Positions 6,282 to 13,982 of a DNA stretch of 14,736 nucleotides are shown piece after piece (position 1 is the stretch's first letter; the number at the start of each line of letters is the position of its first letter). The DNA lies in NCBI GenBank assembly GCA_001770785.1, contig MERZ01000331.1, positions 1 through 14,736 on the forward strand. Direction: 5' to 3'. Under the pieces are notes generated by a model, which was given only the letters and a program-made list of their open reading frames with translations, was not told the origin of the DNA and ran no database searches. A program made the translations under genes and the position numbers. The DNA is from Burkholderiales bacterium RIFCSPHIGHO2_12_FULL_61_11. Its GTDB lineage: Bacteria > Pseudomonadota > Gammaproteobacteria > Burkholderiales > Burkholderiaceae_C.

Positions 6282-8690
6282 TCATGAATTTTCGGCCTGT
6301 TGGCCGACGTGTTGGGCGGTGTGCGCCAGGCGTGAGGTGGCCAGGGCAATATGGCTTTCTTCAATTTCGCTGTCACCGCCTTCGCTGTCAACTTGTCGAA
6401 TCTGGGCCTGATACAGGCGCCAGTAAGCGCCCTGCTGGGCCATAAGCTGATCATGCGGCCCAACCTCCACCACTTGTCCGCGGTCCATCACCACCAGCCG
6501 GTCGGCCTTGCGCAAGGTTGACAGACGGTGGGCAATGGCAATAGTGGTGCGGCCCTGCACCAGGTTATCGAGCGCACGCTGGATCTCTTTTTCAGTTTCG
6601 GTATCCACTGACGAGGTGGCCTCATCCAGAATCAGGATGCGCGGGTTGATCAGCAAGGCGCGGGCGATGGAAATGCGTTGGCGCTCGCCGCCCGACAAAC
6701 CCTGGCCGCGCTCACCCACCAGCGAGTCGTAACCCTGGGCCAGGCGCAGGATAAATTCATGCGAATGGGCGGCCCGGGCGGCCGCCACGATCTCGGCACG
6801 CGTGGCGTTGGGTTTGCCGTAAGCGATGTTTTCCGCGATGGTGCCAAAAAACAGAAAAGGTTCCTGCAGCACCAGACCAATATTGCGCCGGTAGTCGGCC
6901 ACCGCAAAACGCCGGATGTCGGTGCCGTCCACGCTGATGACGCCGTCGCTGACATCGTAAAAACGGCACAGCAGATTGACCAGCGTGCTCTTGCCCGAGC
7001 CGCTGTGGCCCACCAGACCGATCATCTCGCCGGGCTCGATCAGCAGGTCCAGGCCGCGAATGACGGAGCGGTTGCCGTAGCGAAAACCCAGACCCTTCAT
7101 CTCGATGCGCCCTTGCAGCGCGACTATCTTTACCGGCTGACCCGGTTCCGGCACGTTGGACACATGGTCAAGAATGTCAAATATCCGCTTGGCACCCGCC
7201 GCTGCCTTTTGCGTGACCGACACAATACGGCTCATCGAATCGAGTCGGCCGTAAAAACGGCCAATGTAGGCAATAAAGGCGGTCAGCACGCCCACGGTAA
7301 TTTGCTGCCTGGCCACCAGCCAGATGCCAAACGCCCACACCACCAGCAGGCCGACTTCCGTGAGCAGCGACACGGTCGGCGTGAACAGCGACCAGGTCTT
7401 GTTGAGCTTGTCATTGGCCACCAGGTTGTAGTGGTTGACATCGCGAAAGCGCTGGGCTTCACGCTTTTCCTGGGCAAATGCCTTGACCACGCGGATGCCG
7501 GGAATGGTGTCCGCCAGCACATTGGTCACATCGGACCAGACCCGGTCGATTTTTTCAAAGCCGGTGCGCAGCTTGTCCCGCACCACATGAATCATCCACG
7601 CAATAAACGGCAAAGGCAGAAAGGTCACCAGGGCCAGCCACGGATTAACGGAAAACAGGATGACGGCGGTCATCACGATCATCAGCACATCGGTGGCGAA
7701 GTCCAGCGCATGCATCGACAGGAACACGCAAATGCGGTCCGTCTCGGAGCCGATCCGTGACATCAGGTCGCCGGTCCGCTTGCCGCCAAAATAATCCAGT
7801 GACAGATCCAGCAAATGGTCAAAAGTGGCCGTGCGCAAGTCGGCACCGATGCGCTCGGACACCAGGGCCAGCATATAGGTGCGCGCCCAGTTCAGCGCCC
7901 AACCCAGCACCGCCGCGCCGAGCAAGCCGCCCAAAATAAGCATCACTTTGGAGGGCTCGATCTGCTGGCCGTTCTGGAACGGTATCAGAATGTCGTCCAT
8001 CAGCGGAATGGTCAGGTAGGGTGGCACCAACGTGGCCGCCGTGGAAGCCAGCGTCAGCAAAAACCCTCCCACCAACTGATGACGGTAGGGGCGGGCAAAG
8101 CGCCACAGCCGCAGTAGCACCCAGGTCGAAGGCGGCTTGTGCAGCTCACGGGCGCAAGCCGGGCATTCCTCGCTGTCCGGGGGCAGCGGCAAATCACACT
8201 CCGGGCACAAAGCGGCTTCGTCGGTCAGCTCAGGCGCTGACTCCAAGCGGTCTGACGCGCCGGCTACGCGAGTCCGGGCCAAGCCCTGTTGGCGCGCAAA
8301 CAGCCGCACCAGGCGCAGCACCTGCACATTGACGCCCAGCGTAAACCGCCAGCTGGCAAGCCGTCGGCCGGCAGCGCCAGATTTGGCGCCAGCAACGTCG
8401 TGCAGCTCCAGCGTTCCCACGCCCGCATGGTCAAAATGGCGCAGTTCCAGCCCTTTCGAGCCGGCTCCGGCCTCGTCCAGAGTAGACCAGTTGGACCAGT
8501 CCCCGTCAGGGCCGCGGGCCAGCAGGCGGCGGTCCGTCAGGGCCAGCAGGCTTTTGGAAAAGCGAAGTTGCCGGTCCAGGTCAACCATCAGCGTGCACAA
8601 AACGTTTTCTTCAGTTGCGAGTTGTAAACGGAGCTCTGCCAGCGCAGGGTCGTTAGGGCTGGAGTCGTCCACGGGGTGGTTATATTGCAT
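6282..8690 (-). CDS. Cyanophycin-associated ABC half-transporter with PH-like domain and zinc ribbon
   Basis: This 802-residue protein is long for an ABC exporter half-molecule (usually about 580-620). Residues 25-135 look like a PH-like domain (LLALTDRRLLARG). A zinc ribbon follows, with Cys162, Cys165, Cys176 and Cys179 in CPECDLPLPPDSEECPAC. Six hydrophobic segments then fall near 205-227, 248-270, 326-347, 349-369, 438-460 and 465-480. The nucleotide-binding domain is complete: Walker A GHSGSGKST (561-569), Q-loop Gln609, signature LSGGE (665-669), Walker B ILILDE (685-690) and His721. It should therefore hydrolyse ATP as a homodimer in the inner membrane. The arrangement beside DUF1854 and divergent from cphA genes matches the set named cyanophycin metabolism-associated in public annotation. 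The substrate is unknown; a lipid, a peptide or a polymer precursor are all possible. No good ribosome-binding site precedes the ATG at 8690. Confidence 0.92.
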   Translation of the reverse strand: MQYNHPVDDSSPNDPALAELRLQLATEENVLCTLMVDLDRQLRFSKSLLALTDRRLLARGPDGDWSNWSTLDEAGAGSKGLELRHFDHAGVGTLELHDVAGAKSGAAGRRLASWRFTLGVNVQVLRLVRLFARQQGLARTRVAGASDRLESAPELTDEAALCPECDLPLPPDSEECPACARELHKPPSTWVLLRLWRFARPYRHQLVGGFLLTLASTAATLVPPYLTIPLMDDILIPFQNGQQIEPSKVMLILGGLLGAAVLGWALNWARTYMLALVSERIGADLRTATFDHLLDLSLDYFGGKRTGDLMSRIGSETDRICVFLSMHALDFATDVLMIVMTAVILFSVNPWLALVTFLPLPFIAWMIHVVRDKLRTGFEKIDRVWSDVTNVLADTIPGIRVVKAFAQEKREAQRFRDVNHYNLVANDKLNKTWSLFTPTVSLLTEVGLLVVWAFGIWLVARQQITVGVLTAFIAYIGRFYGRLDSMSRIVSVTQKAAAGAKRIFDILDHVSNVPEPGQPVKIVALQGRIEMKGLGFRYGNRSVIRGLDLLIEPGEMIGLVGHSGSGKSTLVNLLCRFYDVSDGVISVDGTDIRRFAVADYRRNIGLVLQEPFLFFGTIAENIAYGKPNATRAEIVAAARAAHSHEFILRLAQGYDSLVGERGQGLSGGERQRISIARALLINPRILILDEATSSVDTETEKEIQRALDNLVQGRTTIAIAHRLSTLRKADRLVVMDRGQVVEVGPHDQLMAQQGAYWRLYQAQIRQVDSEGGDSEIEESHIALATSRLAHTAQHVGQQAENS

Positions 8691-8998
8691 GTTGGCTATG
8701 AATTCTTCGGGTCCGGTACCTGGCGCGGCCTTTTTTCAGGCGGCAGATCCGGTTTTAGGAGGGGCTTTGGTGTGATGCGCAGAGGGGCCGGAACACTGAT
8801 TTTCACCGAAGCCGTCTTGGGGCTGCTTTTTTGCCCCCATGACATGCCCGGAAGCTCCGGATAATCCCTGATTGGCAATCCGCCACTTTCCAAAAAATGG
8901 CAGCACCTTCTTCGAAAACCACTACCGGCCTTGCCCATGCAGCGGCCCAATTAAAACGTTATACCGGCAGAGCCGGTTGACCCAGAAATTTTGAACCC
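8691..8998. promoter_or_regulatory. Divergent promoter region between the ABC transporter and cphA2'
   Basis: These 308 bases must hold the promoters for both arms of the cyanophycin locus. Visible dyads are GGGGC-N9-GCCCC (8819-8837, with a T6 run inside the loop), CCGGA-AGC-TCCGG (8848-8860), GATTG-G-CAATC (8870-8880) and ACCGGC-AGA-GCCGGT (8963-8977). The last ends 21 bases before the cphA2' ATG and could fold in the mRNA leader. I found no convincing -35/-10 pair and no clear Shine-Dalgarno before cphA2'. Open frames crossing the region look non-coding. Confidence 0.5.
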
Positions 8999-11233
8999 AT
9001 GAGCAAACAGGACGACATCAAGCTGCTGCGCATCAATTACCTGCGCGGCCCCAATATCTGGACCTATCGACCCGTGCTGGAGACATGGCTTGATCTGGGG
9101 ATCCTGGAAGATTTTCCCACCAACCTGCTGCCCGGCTTCAATGACCGCCTGATCGCCCTGCTTCCCGCCCTGCCTGAACACCACTGCGGCGCCGGCGAAC
9201 CGGGTGGCTTTGCGCAGCGCCTGCAGGAAGGCACCTGGCTTGGCCATGTGCTCGAACATGTGGTGATCGAGCTGCTGAACCTGGCCGACATGCCCACCGG
9301 CTTTGGCCAAACGCGCAGCACCTCGCGGCGCGGCGTCTACCGCATGGTGTTCCGGGCCAGGGACGAGCAGGTGGCCCGCACTGCGCTGGCGCAGGGCCAC
9401 CGACTGCTGATGGCCGCCATCAACGCCGAAGCCTATGGGCCGGCAGATGTGCAGGCTGGCGTCGAAACGATACGCGCCAAGGTGGATGACTGCTACCTCG
9501 GACCCAGTACCGCCTGCATTGTGGTGGCCGCGACCGAGCGCCGCATCCCCCATATCCGCCTGAATGACGGCAACCTGGTGCAACTGGGCTATGGGGCCAG
9601 TCAGCGACGCATCTGGACCGCTGAAACCGAGCTCACGGGCGCGATTGCAGAAGGCATTGCCCACGACAAGGACCTGACCAAGAGCCTGCTGGCCACCTGC
9701 GGCGTGCCGGTGCCTGAAGGCGAAATTGTCGGCAGCGCAAAGCAAGCCTGGACTGCCGCCCAGGACATCGGTTTGCCCGTCGTCGTCAAGCCGTCTGACG
9801 GCAACCATGGCCGCGGCGTGTCGCTGGACCTGAAAACACGGCAGGAAGTGGAAGCCGCTTTTGAGGTAGCCAAGCGCCATGGCACCGAGGTGATGGTCGA
9901 GCGCTTTGTGCGTGGCAACGAGCACCGCCTGCTGGTGGTCGGCGGCCGGGTGGTCGCGGCCGCGCGCGGAGAAGCCGCCTGGATCACCGGCAACGGCACC
10001 TCGACGGTGACGCAGCTGGTCGACGCGCAGCTCAACACCAACCCCCGGCGCGGCATGGGAGAGGACTTCCCGCTTGGCCAGATCAGAACCACCACCGATG
10101 GCGCCATTCTGCTGGACCTGGAGCGCCAGGGCCTGAGCCCCGAGGCCATACCAGCGGCGGGCCGCGAGGTGCTGATCCAGCGCAACGGCAATGTCTCCAT
10201 TGACTGCACCGATGACGTCCATCCCGAGGTCGCGCACAGCGTGTCGCTCGCCGCCCGTGTGGTGGGCCTGGACGTTGCCGGCATCGATGTGGTGGCGCAA
10301 GACATCTCGCGCCCGCTGCACGCCCAAGGCGGCGCGATTGTGGAAGTCAATGCCGGCCCGGGGCTGCTGATGCACCTCAATCCGGCCGAAGGGGCGCCAC
10401 GCCCGGTGGGGCGCGCGATCTGTGAGCACCTGTTTCCCCACAGCACCGCCACGCCGGACGCTAGCCAGCACTGCGACGACGGCCGTATTCCGATCATTGG
10501 CATCGCCGGATCCGCGGGCACCCAGCACATCGCGCGCCTGCTCGCCTGGCTGCTGCACTTGTCGGGCCGCTACACCGGCCTGGCCTGTCGCGACGGCCTG
10601 TTTCTGGACCAGCGCTGCGTCGACACGGCCGACTGCGCGAATTGGGAAGCCGGCCAGCGCCTGCTGATCAACCGGGCCGTGCAGGCCGCCGTGTTTGAAA
10701 ACGCTGCCGACACCATTTTGCGCAGCGGCCTGCCCTACGACCGCTGCCAGGTCGGCGTGGTCGCCGATCTCGGCGGCGCCTCCGGCCTCGCCGAATTCGA
10801 TATCACCGAAGACGATCAAATGTTCAAAGTGCTGCGCACGCAAGTGGACGCGGTGCTGGCTGGCGGCGCTGCCATTCTCAATGCCTCCCTTGCGCGCGTA
10901 TCGGAAATGAAAGCGCTGTCTGACGGTGAAGTCATTTTTTACAGCACCGACCCCGATTCGGCAGCCATCACGGCCCACCGCGGCGAAAACGACCGCGCGC
11001 TTTTTGTGCGCCAGGACCAGCTGGTACTGGCCACCGGCGCCACGGAAGCTTTTTTGCCCGGCCTTGGCAAGCTGTCAGCCTGGACCCAATCGCACGAGCG
11101 CCACGGACTTTCCACGGACACGCTGCTGGCCACCGTGGGCGCCGCTTGGGCGCTCGCGATCCCGCTTGACCTGATTGGCGCGGGGATTGAAGCTTTTGAA
11201 ACCTTTGAAAAACCTGCCGGGAGGGCAGACTGA
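8999..11233 (+). CDS. cphA2: Cyanophycin synthetase-like protein CphA2' with degenerate Mur-ligase domain
   Basis: The 744-residue protein has the CphA domain order. The N domain (about 1-165) contains GHVLEHVVIEL at 82-92, with an HxxEH motif at His83/Glu86/His87. The ATP-grasp domain (about 220-480) has Lys264 in VVVKPSDGNHGRGV and probable Mg ligands Asp430, Glu449 and Asn451 in IVEVNAGPGLLMHL. In CphA1 the ATP-grasp domain adds aspartate to the growing chain. The third, Mur-ligase-like domain starts near 497 but is broken: the P-loop reads GIAGSAGTQH (501-510) with no Lys, the GDHLG segment of CphA1 is replaced by GGASGLA, and the protein stops where the C-terminal lobe should begin, 121 residues shorter than CphA1 overall. 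It therefore probably cannot add arginine. It may polymerise preformed beta-Asp-Arg as cyanobacterial CphA2 does, or support CphA1. It overlaps cphA1 by one base. Confidence 0.88.
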   Translation: MSKQDDIKLLRINYLRGPNIWTYRPVLETWLDLGILEDFPTNLLPGFNDRLIALLPALPEHHCGAGEPGGFAQRLQEGTWLGHVLEHVVIELLNLADMPTGFGQTRSTSRRGVYRMVFRARDEQVARTALAQGHRLLMAAINAEAYGPADVQAGVETIRAKVDDCYLGPSTACIVVAATERRIPHIRLNDGNLVQLGYGASQRRIWTAETELTGAIAEGIAHDKDLTKSLLATCGVPVPEGEIVGSAKQAWTAAQDIGLPVVVKPSDGNHGRGVSLDLKTRQEVEAAFEVAKRHGTEVMVERFVRGNEHRLLVVGGRVVAAARGEAAWITGNGTSTVTQLVDAQLNTNPRRGMGEDFPLGQIRTTTDGAILLDLERQGLSPEAIPAAGREVLIQRNGNVSIDCTDDVHPEVAHSVSLAARVVGLDVAGIDVVAQDISRPLHAQGGAIVEVNAGPGLLMHLNPAEGAPRPVGRAICEHLFPHSTATPDASQHCDDGRIPIIGIAGSAGTQHIARLLAWLLHLSGRYTGLACRDGLFLDQRCVDTADCANWEAGQRLLINRAVQAAVFENAADTILRSGLPYDRCQVGVVADLGGASGLAEFDITEDDQMFKVLRTQVDAVLAGGAAILNASLARVSEMKALSDGEVIFYSTDPDSAAITAHRGENDRALFVRQDQLVLATGATEAFLPGLGKLSAWTQSHERHGLSTDTLLATVGAAWALAIPLDLIGAGIEAFETFEKPAGRAD
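11214..11228 (+). promoter_or_regulatory. cphA1 ribosome-binding site inside a small hairpin (translational coupling)
   Basis: CTGCC (11214-11218) and GGCAG (11224-11228) are perfect inverted copies around the loop GGGAG. The Shine-Dalgarno GGGAGGG (11219-11225) is therefore partly in the loop and partly in the stem. It lies just before the TGATG stop/start overlap of cphA2' and cphA1 (11231-11235). Ribosomes finishing cphA2' would open the hairpin, linking the output of the two synthetases. The pairing is seen; the coupling is inference. Confidence 0.45.
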
Positions 11234-13830
11234 TGGAAGTGTCCCGCATCCGGACCCTGCGCGGGCCCAACCTCTGGAGCCGTCACACGGCGCTTGAAAT
11301 CATTGTCGAATGCAGCACGGCCGAGCGTTCCGTCGACACCCTGCCCGGTTTCGAGCCGCGCCTGCGCGCGCTGTTTCCCGACATGGGTGCGCTGCGCCAG
11401 ACCGGCCATGCCGGGCCGATTTCGCTGGCACATGTGCTTGAAGCGGTAGCGTTTGAATTGCAGGCCGCGGCAGGCTGCCGGGTAACCTTCAGCCACACGG
11501 CGGTCACCGTCAAACAGGGCACTTACCAGGTCGTGGTGGAATACAGCGAGGAAGCCGTTGGCCGACTGGCGCTTGAGCTGGCGCAGGCGCTGATTGATGC
11601 AGCCCAACGCGACACCGCGTTCGCCCTGGAAGCGGCCATTGCGCAGCTGCGCACGCTCGACGAAAACGAGCGGCTGGGCCCCAGCACCGGGGCGATTGTT
11701 GATGCAGCCGTGGCGCGCGGCATTCCGTACCGGCGCCTCACCAGGGGCAGCCTGGTGCAGTTCGGCTGGGGTTCGCGCCAGCGTCGCATCCAGGCCGCTG
11801 AGCTCGACACCACCAGCGCCGTGGCCGAGTCCATTGCCCAAGACAAGGACCTCACCAAAAAGCTGCTGCGCGCAGCTGGCGTGCCGGTGCCCACGGGCCG
11901 TCCCGTCAGTGATATCGACGATGCCTGGGCCGCAGCCCAGCACATCGGCCTGCCAGTCGCGGTCAAACCGCAAGCTGGCAACCAGGGCAAGGGCGTCACG
12001 GTCAACGTCGCCACCCGTGGGCATCTTGAGATCGCCTACCGTGCGGCAGCCGAGCATGGCGAGGTCATGGTCGAAACGTTTTTGTCCGGCAGCGACTTTC
12101 GCCTGCTGGTGGTGGGTGACCAGTTGGTCGCAGCGGCGCGGCGTGAGCCGCCGCAGGTGGTGGGCGATGGCCGCCACACTGTGCGCGAACTGGTCGAGAT
12201 CGTCAACCAGGACCCGCAACGCGGCGAAGGCCATGCCACGGCCCTGACCAAAATCCGCTTTGACGACATCGCCGTGGCCCGGCTCGACGTACAGGGGCTC
12301 ACGCCCGAATCGATTCCGGCCAAAGGGCGCCGCGTCGTCCTGCGCAACAACGCCAACCTGAGCACCGGCGGCACCGCCACCGATGTGACCGACGATGTGC
12401 ACCCGGCCGTGGCCGCCCGCGCCGTGGCTGCGGCACAAATTGTGGGTCTGCATATCTGCGGTGTCGATATGGTCTGCGAAAGCATACTGCGGCCGCTCGA
12501 ATCGCAAAACGGCGGTGTGATCGAAGTCAATGCCGCGCCAGGCCTGCGCATGCATCTTTCGCCTTCTTATGGCAAGGGCCGTGCGGTGGGCGTGGCCATG
12601 ATCAATGAGCTGTTCCCGGTGGGTCACAACGGCCGCGTACCGGTGATTGCCGTGACCGGAACCAATGGCAAAACCACCACGACGCGCCTGATTGCCCATC
12701 TGCTGGCAGCGCACGGCTTGCGCACCGGCATGACCAATACCGACGGCGTCTACATCAATGGTCGCCAGACCGACAGCGGCGACTGCAGCGGGCCCAAGAG
12801 CGCCCGCAACGTGCTGATGCACCCCGACGTGGATGCGGCCGTGTTTGAAATAGCGCGCGGTGGCGTGCTGCGCGAAGGCCTGGGGTTTGACTATTGCGAA
12901 GTAGCGGTGGTCACCAACATCGGCAGCGGCGACCATCTGGGGCTGAACTACATCACCACCGTGGAAGACCTGGCCGTGCTCAAGCGCGTGATCGTGCAAA
13001 ACGTCTCGCCCACCGGTTATGCCGTGCTCAATGCCGCAGACCCCATCGCAGCCAGCATGGCTGCGGCGTGCCCCGGCAAAGTGATCTTTTTTGCGGCCGA
13101 CCGCCACCACCCGCTCATGGCCACTCACCGTGCGCAGGGCAAGCGCACCGTGTCTGTGGATGGGCCCATGCTGGTTGCCGCGGAAGGCGCCTGGGTAGAG
13201 CGCATTCCCCTGCAAGGCGTTCCGGTCACGCGGGGCGGCAGCATCGCCTTTCAGGTTGAAAACGTCATGGCCGCCGTGGCGGCGGCTTGGGCGGTAGGCG
13301 TCAACTGGGACACCCTCAAAAGCGGGCTGGCCAGCTTCGTCACTGACGCGCACCACGCGCCAGGTCGCTTCAATGTGATGGACTACCGCGGTGCCACCGT
13401 GATTGCCGACTACGGCCACAACCCCGACGCCATGCGCGCCCTGGTGGCTGCTGTCAACGCCATGCCCGCGACACCGACGCAGCGCCGCAGCGTGGTGATC
13501 AGCGGTGCCGGCGACCGGCGCGACAACGACATCCGCGACCAGACCATCATTCTTGGTGACGCGTTTGACGACGTGATTCTTTATCAGGATGCCGCCCAGC
13601 GCGGCCGCGCTGACGGTGAAGTGATGGCGCTGCTGCGCGAAGGACTGGAAGGCTCCACCCAGGCCAGCCGCATTGATGAAATACGCGGCGAGTTCCTGGC
13701 CATTGACACGGCACTGGCGCGGCTGCAGCCCGGCGACCTGTGCCTGATCCTGATCGACCAGGTGCAAGAGGCGCTGGATCATCTTGCGGAGCGCATGAAC
13801 GGAGCCAGGCAAGCGCCTCCCGCTCCCTGA
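11233..13830 (+). CDS. cphA: Cyanophycin synthetase CphA1
   Basis: The 865-residue length fits CphA1 (about 860-900). This enzyme builds cyanophycin, a poly-aspartate backbone with arginine side groups, as a nitrogen reserve in cytoplasmic granules, using ATP for each step. The ATP-grasp domain (about 205-465) has Lys245 in VAVKPQAGNQGKGV and metal ligands around IEVNAAPGLRMHL (430-442). The Mur-ligase domain (about 468-850) has P-loop GTNGKTTTTR (476-485), FEIARGG (538-544), NIGSGDHLG (562-570) and the C-terminal lobe with DYGHNPDAM (726-734). Both synthetic sites look intact. The N domain differs from the neighbour: the metal motif reads HVLEA (His67, Glu70, Ala71) instead of HVLEH. This suggests it cannot make its own primers by chain cleavage. 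It is translated from a GGGAGGG site within the end of cphA2'. Confidence 0.95.
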   Translation: MEVSRIRTLRGPNLWSRHTALEIIVECSTAERSVDTLPGFEPRLRALFPDMGALRQTGHAGPISLAHVLEAVAFELQAAAGCRVTFSHTAVTVKQGTYQVVVEYSEEAVGRLALELAQALIDAAQRDTAFALEAAIAQLRTLDENERLGPSTGAIVDAAVARGIPYRRLTRGSLVQFGWGSRQRRIQAAELDTTSAVAESIAQDKDLTKKLLRAAGVPVPTGRPVSDIDDAWAAAQHIGLPVAVKPQAGNQGKGVTVNVATRGHLEIAYRAAAEHGEVMVETFLSGSDFRLLVVGDQLVAAARREPPQVVGDGRHTVRELVEIVNQDPQRGEGHATALTKIRFDDIAVARLDVQGLTPESIPAKGRRVVLRNNANLSTGGTATDVTDDVHPAVAARAVAAAQIVGLHICGVDMVCESILRPLESQNGGVIEVNAAPGLRMHLSPSYGKGRAVGVAMINELFPVGHNGRVPVIAVTGTNGKTTTTRLIAHLLAAHGLRTGMTNTDGVYINGRQTDSGDCSGPKSARNVLMHPDVDAAVFEIARGGVLREGLGFDYCEVAVVTNIGSGDHLGLNYITTVEDLAVLKRVIVQNVSPTGYAVLNAADPIAASMAAACPGKVIFFAADRHHPLMATHRAQGKRTVSVDGPMLVAAEGAWVERIPLQGVPVTRGGSIAFQVENVMAAVAAAWAVGVNWDTLKSGLASFVTDAHHAPGRFNVMDYRGATVIADYGHNPDAMRALVAAVNAMPATPTQRRSVVISGAGDRRDNDIRDQTIILGDAFDDVILYQDAAQRGRADGEVMALLREGLEGSTQASRIDEIRGEFLAIDTALARLQPGDLCLILIDQVQEALDHLAERMNGARQAPPAP

Positions 13831-13982
13831 AGTTCCGGATCGCGGCAGCCTCACCACGGCCTAAAGCTGTTGTCCTACAGCCAAATTGGCCGCTCAGCCA
13901 GCCCGCCCGGAGGCATTGACCTTCAGCCCATGCGCTCAAGTATTCCTAGACTCATGTCATCGTTGAAAAACAGGAGATTCAC

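Noticed and set aside
8775..8864. Possible 29-codon leader peptide with an AGGAGG upstream, in the cyanophycin divergent region
   Set aside because: The spacing from AGGAGG to ATG is long (12 bases), and the peptide is not rich in Arg or Asp as expected for attenuation; a chance frame is more likely.
8696..8950. 84-codon minus-strand frame upstream of the ABC transporter
   Set aside because: No ribosome-binding site, no recognisable domain, and it fills the region expected to hold the divergent promoters.
8951..10978. 675-codon open frame on the minus strand opposite cphA2'
   Set aside because: Its composition (Gln, His, Ala, Gly rich) is that of an antisense frame of a GC-rich gene, and cphA2' is clearly the real gene.
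10939..13857. 972-codon open frame on the minus strand opposite cphA1
   Set aside because: It is antisense to a complete and recognisable CphA1 and shows no domain of its own; its length reflects the lack of stop codons in GC-rich antisense frames.
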